From: Lachnospiraceae bacterium
GTDB lineage: Bacteria > Bacillota > Clostridia > Lachnospirales > Lachnospiraceae
Length of the DNA: 16,157 bases
Assembly: GCA_017461685.1 (NCBI GenBank)
Contig: JAFTXF010000014.1
Span: 1 to 16,157 of the forward strand
Direction: 5' to 3'
Part shown: piece by piece, positions 13,827 to 16,157 of the stretch
Layout: the number at the start of each line of letters is the position of its first letter
Numbering within the stretch: the first letter of the stretch is position 1
Notes under the pieces: model-generated
Seen by the model: the letters and a program-made list of their open reading frames with translations, nothing else
Database searches by the model: none
What the model was told of the DNA's origin: nothing
Position numbers and translations under genes: made by a program

Positions 13827-14234
13827 TTACATATTCTGATTATTTCCGTTTTGTACATAATGCTTATACAACTCCTTGAGCCTTAAAATATAAGCATTCA
13901 CCCGCTTTTTGTATTTGCCGTAGCGATAGCTGTAGTAGCTGTAGCAAAACATTAAATAGCAGGCAATAAATATAATATATATCACCAATATATTTCTTGC
14001 AAAAAGCAAAATATCCATGCTGAAAAGCTCAGTCATCAAGGTCTCAATATTGTACAAAGCAGCCAAAACACAAATAATCACGAATGCAAGCGTCCCGCAA
14101 ACAAAGGACCACAGCATCTGAAGCATCACATAATCTCCGGGCGAATACCGGGTAATCTTCAGTTCTTTCTTGCCTTCCTTTGTCTCATATAACGCAAGCC
14201 TTGTCATCATTTTGGTACGTTCTTCATTAATCAT
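13827..14234 (-). CDS. Small two-helix membrane protein of unknown function
   Basis: This 135-residue protein has a charged cytoplasmic N-terminus (1-37, including YETKEGKKELKITRYSPGDY), two membrane helices (about 38-60 and 80-100) and a basic, Tyr-rich C-terminal segment (100-127: YSYYSYRYGKYKKRVNAYI) that probably forms an amphipathic or coiled helix on the cytoplasmic side. I do not recognise a named family. The ATG at 14234 lies 12 bases after comF, and its AGAGG ribosome site overlaps the comF stop. It ends 9 bases before the next membrane protein. The close packing with two downstream membrane genes and cdaA suggests a shared membrane assembly, perhaps as an accessory subunit of the nine-helix protein. 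The coding call is safe because of length, ribosome site and operon fit; the function is open. Confidence 0.85.
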   Translation of the reverse strand: MINEERTKMMTRLALYETKEGKKELKITRYSPGDYVMLQMLWSFVCGTLAFVIICVLAALYNIETLMTELFSMDILLFARNILVIYIIFIACYLMFCYSYYSYRYGKYKKRVNAYILRLKELYKHYVQNGNNQNM

Positions 14235-14246
14235 ACATGATTACCT

Positions 14247-14948
14247 CTATTCCATTCCTGCGGCCAGGGTAACCACATAAATCTGCCGCACCCCGCCCCC
14301 AAGCAGCACCTCTGCCAATGCATCTACTGTACTGCCTGTTGTATATATGTCATCCACTATAAGTAGTGTATTTAATTTTACATCATTTTCCGTTAATTTA
14401 AAAGCCCTTTTCAAATTATTTTGACGTTCTTTGCGACTTAATTGCTTTTGAGGTACTGTTTTCCTGTGTCGAATCACAATATCCTCCCTAAAAGCAAGCT
14501 CGCAGCGCTTCGCTAACGCTTTTCCTAAAAGTGCAGCCTGATTATAACCGCGCTCCTTCAAACGGCTTTTGTGCAAGGGCACCGGAACCACCGCCTCTAT
14601 CTGCATGGCACGAATATCCCTGCCAAGATAACGGTATAGCTCTTCTCCGAAAAAATCCGCATACTCCTGTCTGCCTTTGTACTTAAACCGAAACAACGAG
14701 CCCGCTACACTTTCATAACGGTATAGCGAACGGCCTCTTACAAATTTATGCGGATACTTACGGCAATCATGACAATATTCTGTCTCCTGATCAGAAAGTC
14801 CCTTGCCGCATCGCATACAGTAATTGCTGCCTAAATAGCGTATTTTGCCCTGACATACAGGACAGCACATGGTACCCCACGGTACCGCGATATCATCACA
14901 GACCGGACATCTGCGTGGAAATAATAATTCTGTAATAATCTGCTGCAT
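14247..14948 (-). CDS. comF: ComF-family phosphoribosyltransferase-like competence protein
   Basis: This 233-residue protein has the usual two-part ComF layout. The N-terminus has a zinc-ribbon-like cysteine set: CPVC at 14-17, CCPVC at 28-32, CMRC at 44-47 and CHDC at 59-62. The C-terminal part is a phosphoribosyltransferase-like domain with VVPVPLHKSRLKERGYNQA (120-138) and the PRPP-binding loop VDDIYTTGST (198-207). In competent bacteria ComF is a cytoplasmic factor for handling incoming single-stranded DNA. The rest of the com machinery is not in this window, so here the gene may serve replication or repair. It has a GGGAGG ribosome site about five bases from the ATG and follows recD2 by 31 bases. 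Confidence 0.95.
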   Translation of the reverse strand: MQQIITELLFPRRCPVCDDIAVPWGTMCCPVCQGKIRYLGSNYCMRCGKGLSDQETEYCHDCRKYPHKFVRGRSLYRYESVAGSLFRFKYKGRQEYADFFGEELYRYLGRDIRAMQIEAVVPVPLHKSRLKERGYNQAALLGKALAKRCELAFREDIVIRHRKTVPQKQLSRKERQNNLKRAFKLTENDVKLNTLLIVDDIYTTGSTVDALAEVLLGGGVRQIYVVTLAAGME

Positions 14949-14979
14949 AATCCTCCCGGCTCTCCAGGCTCAAGAGAAG

Positions 14980-16157
14980 TTAAAAATCTAAAACGGCACA
15001 TTCCTGAATGCGCATATCCAGTGACGTATATCTACTGTGCTGACTGCTGTTGGCAATCATATACTCCACAGTATCCTTACTGCCCAAAATCGTCACGCAG
15101 TTTCTGGCTCTGGTCACACCGGTATACAGAAGATTACGGTTAAACAGCATCCGCGGACCGGTCAAAAGCGGCATAATAACCGCCGGATATTCGCTGCCCT
15201 GAGACTTGTGTATGGTAATCGCATACGCCAGCTCCAGCTCCTCCAGTCCGGAAAACGGATAAGTAACCCGCTTGCCTTCTTCGAATTCTCCCACCAGCTG
15301 CTCTGCGAGCTCGCGGATTTCCAGAATACGGCCCACATCTCCGATAAACACTCCCAGCCCCTTATCTATAGGGATATTGTATCTGCTGACGACCTCCCAT
15401 TCCAACTGGTAATTGTTGCGAATCTGCATGACCTTATCCCCTTCACGGAACATCACACTGCCCGCCTGATGCTCCCGCTTGGAAGCCTGGGGTGGATTTA
15501 AGTACTGCTGTAAAATCTGATTTAACTGCTCTACTCCCAAGGTACCTTTACGCATAGGGGTCAGCACCTGAATATCCATATAATCAGCATTCACATACTT
15601 CGGAAGTTTTTCCTTAATAAGCTGAATCATATGCTTATAAATCACATTGACATCATTGCGCTCTAAAAAGAAAAAATCTCTGCTTTTATTATCCAATGCA
15701 ATTGTTAATCCTTTATTAATACGATGTGCATTCACAATAATATCACTGGTGGACGCCTGTCTAAAAATACGGTCCAGTACTACCATCGGAAAGCACGCAC
15801 TGCGCATAATATCTCTCAGAACCTGGCCCGGTCCCACGCTTGGCAGCTGGTCCACATCCCCTACCAAAATCAATCTGGTACCGCTGCATATAGCCTGCAG
15901 CAGTGCCTGGAACAAATGAATATCCACCATGGACATCTCATCGATAATCACAACATCTGCATCCAGAGGATTTTCCATATTGCGCTCAAAACGGGCACCT
16001 CTGCTATCCTCTTCCAAAGCTCCGTTAAGCTCCAGCAGACGATGAATCGTCCTGGCCTCATAGCCTGTAGCCTCTGTCATTCGCTTGGCAGCACGGCCTG
16101 TAGGTGCTCCCAGCAAAATATCAAGCCCCTGCTGCTCAAAATATTTAATCATAGTAT
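14980..16157 (-). CDS. recD2: RecD2-type ATP-dependent DNA helicase, N-terminus outside window
   Basis: About 392 C-terminal residues of a superfamily 1B 5'-3' helicase are present; the frame is open at the right edge. The visible part starts just after where the Walker A motif should be. It contains LGAPTGRAAKRM (motif Ia), TIHRLLE, VVIIDEMSMVD (motif II), LVGDVDQLPSVGPG (motif III), the VLDRIFRQ segment, PMRKGTLGVEQLN, an SH3-like insert with a basic FREGDKVMQIRNNY strand, YAITIHKSQGSEYP (motif V) and LLYTGVTRAR (motif VI). That order is diagnostic of RecD2/YrrC rather than of the RecBCD subunit, though the long N-terminal region that would confirm it lies outside. RecD2 acts in replication fork and mismatch repair processes. 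It is the first visible gene of the seven-gene operon, whose promoter must lie outside the window. Confidence 0.95.
   Translation of the reverse strand, partial: TMIKYFEQQGLDILLGAPTGRAAKRMTEATGYEARTIHRLLELNGALEEDSRGARFERNMENPLDADVVIIDEMSMVDIHLFQALLQAICSGTRLILVGDVDQLPSVGPGQVLRDIMRSACFPMVVLDRIFRQASTSDIIVNAHRINKGLTIALDNKSRDFFFLERNDVNVIYKHMIQLIKEKLPKYVNADYMDIQVLTPMRKGTLGVEQLNQILQQYLNPPQASKREHQAGSVMFREGDKVMQIRNNYQLEWEVVSRYNIPIDKGLGVFIGDVGRILEIRELAEQLVGEFEEGKRVTYPFSGLEELELAYAITIHKSQGSEYPAVIMPLLTGPRMLFNRNLLYTGVTRARNCVTILGSKDTVEYMIANSSQHSRYTSLDMRIQECAVLDF

Noticed and set aside
15037..15501. A 154-residue open frame on the plus strand
   Set aside because: It is antisense to the conserved helicase motifs of recD2 and has no support of its own.

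Overview
The window looks like a chromosomal segment of a Gram-positive gut Clostridia, most likely Lachnospiraceae. The reasons are moderate GC, strong AGGAGG-type ribosome binding sites, SigA-like promoters, a Spo0A-type DNA-binding protein, a YerB/DUF3048 lipoprotein, and a recD2-comF-cdaA-cdaR-HPr gene order. I see no rRNA, tRNA, CRISPR array, insertion sequence, integrase or phage gene. The genus is an inference from family content.

Layout. Positions 1-2412 (minus) are a three-gene unit for cell-envelope sugars: two overlapping ORFs that together resemble one polytopic DUF6077-type membrane protein, then a family-2 glycosyltransferase cut by the window start. Positions 2589-2966 (minus) encode a stand-alone Spo0A C-terminal DNA-binding domain with no receiver domain. 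Positions 3127-4056 (minus) encode a membrane-anchored GtrB/DPM-type glycosyltransferase, divergent from a YuiD-like divergent-PAP2 membrane protein (4175-4636, plus). A DUF3048 lipoprotein (4765-5931, plus) converges on an aldose 1-epimerase (6039-7088, minus) across a perfect 15-bp terminator hairpin. Divergent from the epimerase is a 1022-residue membrane protein (7296-10364, plus) that appears to fuse two GT-C glycosyltransferase modules around an extracytoplasmic beta-rich domain.

Positions 10396-16157 (minus) form one tightly packed operon read from the right edge: recD2 (5' end outside the window), comF, two uncharacterised membrane proteins, the c-di-AMP synthase cdaA, its regulator cdaR, and an HPr-family phosphocarrier. 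Gaps are 1-40 bp, so co-transcription is very likely. The terminator stem overlaps the last codons of the HPr gene.

How the genes may work together. The left two thirds are dominated by lipid-linked sugar chemistry. A GtrB-type enzyme typically makes a polyprenyl-phosphate sugar, and GT-C enzymes of the PMT class use such donors outside the membrane. The DUF6077-like pair and the family-2 transferase fit the same theme, but no substrate can be read from the sequence. The right third joins DNA repair/uptake genes to c-di-AMP signalling. The least explained parts are the split DUF6077 gene, the receiver-less Spo0A with a 0A-box-like site in its promoter, the double GT-C fusion, and the two unknown membrane proteins next to cdaA.
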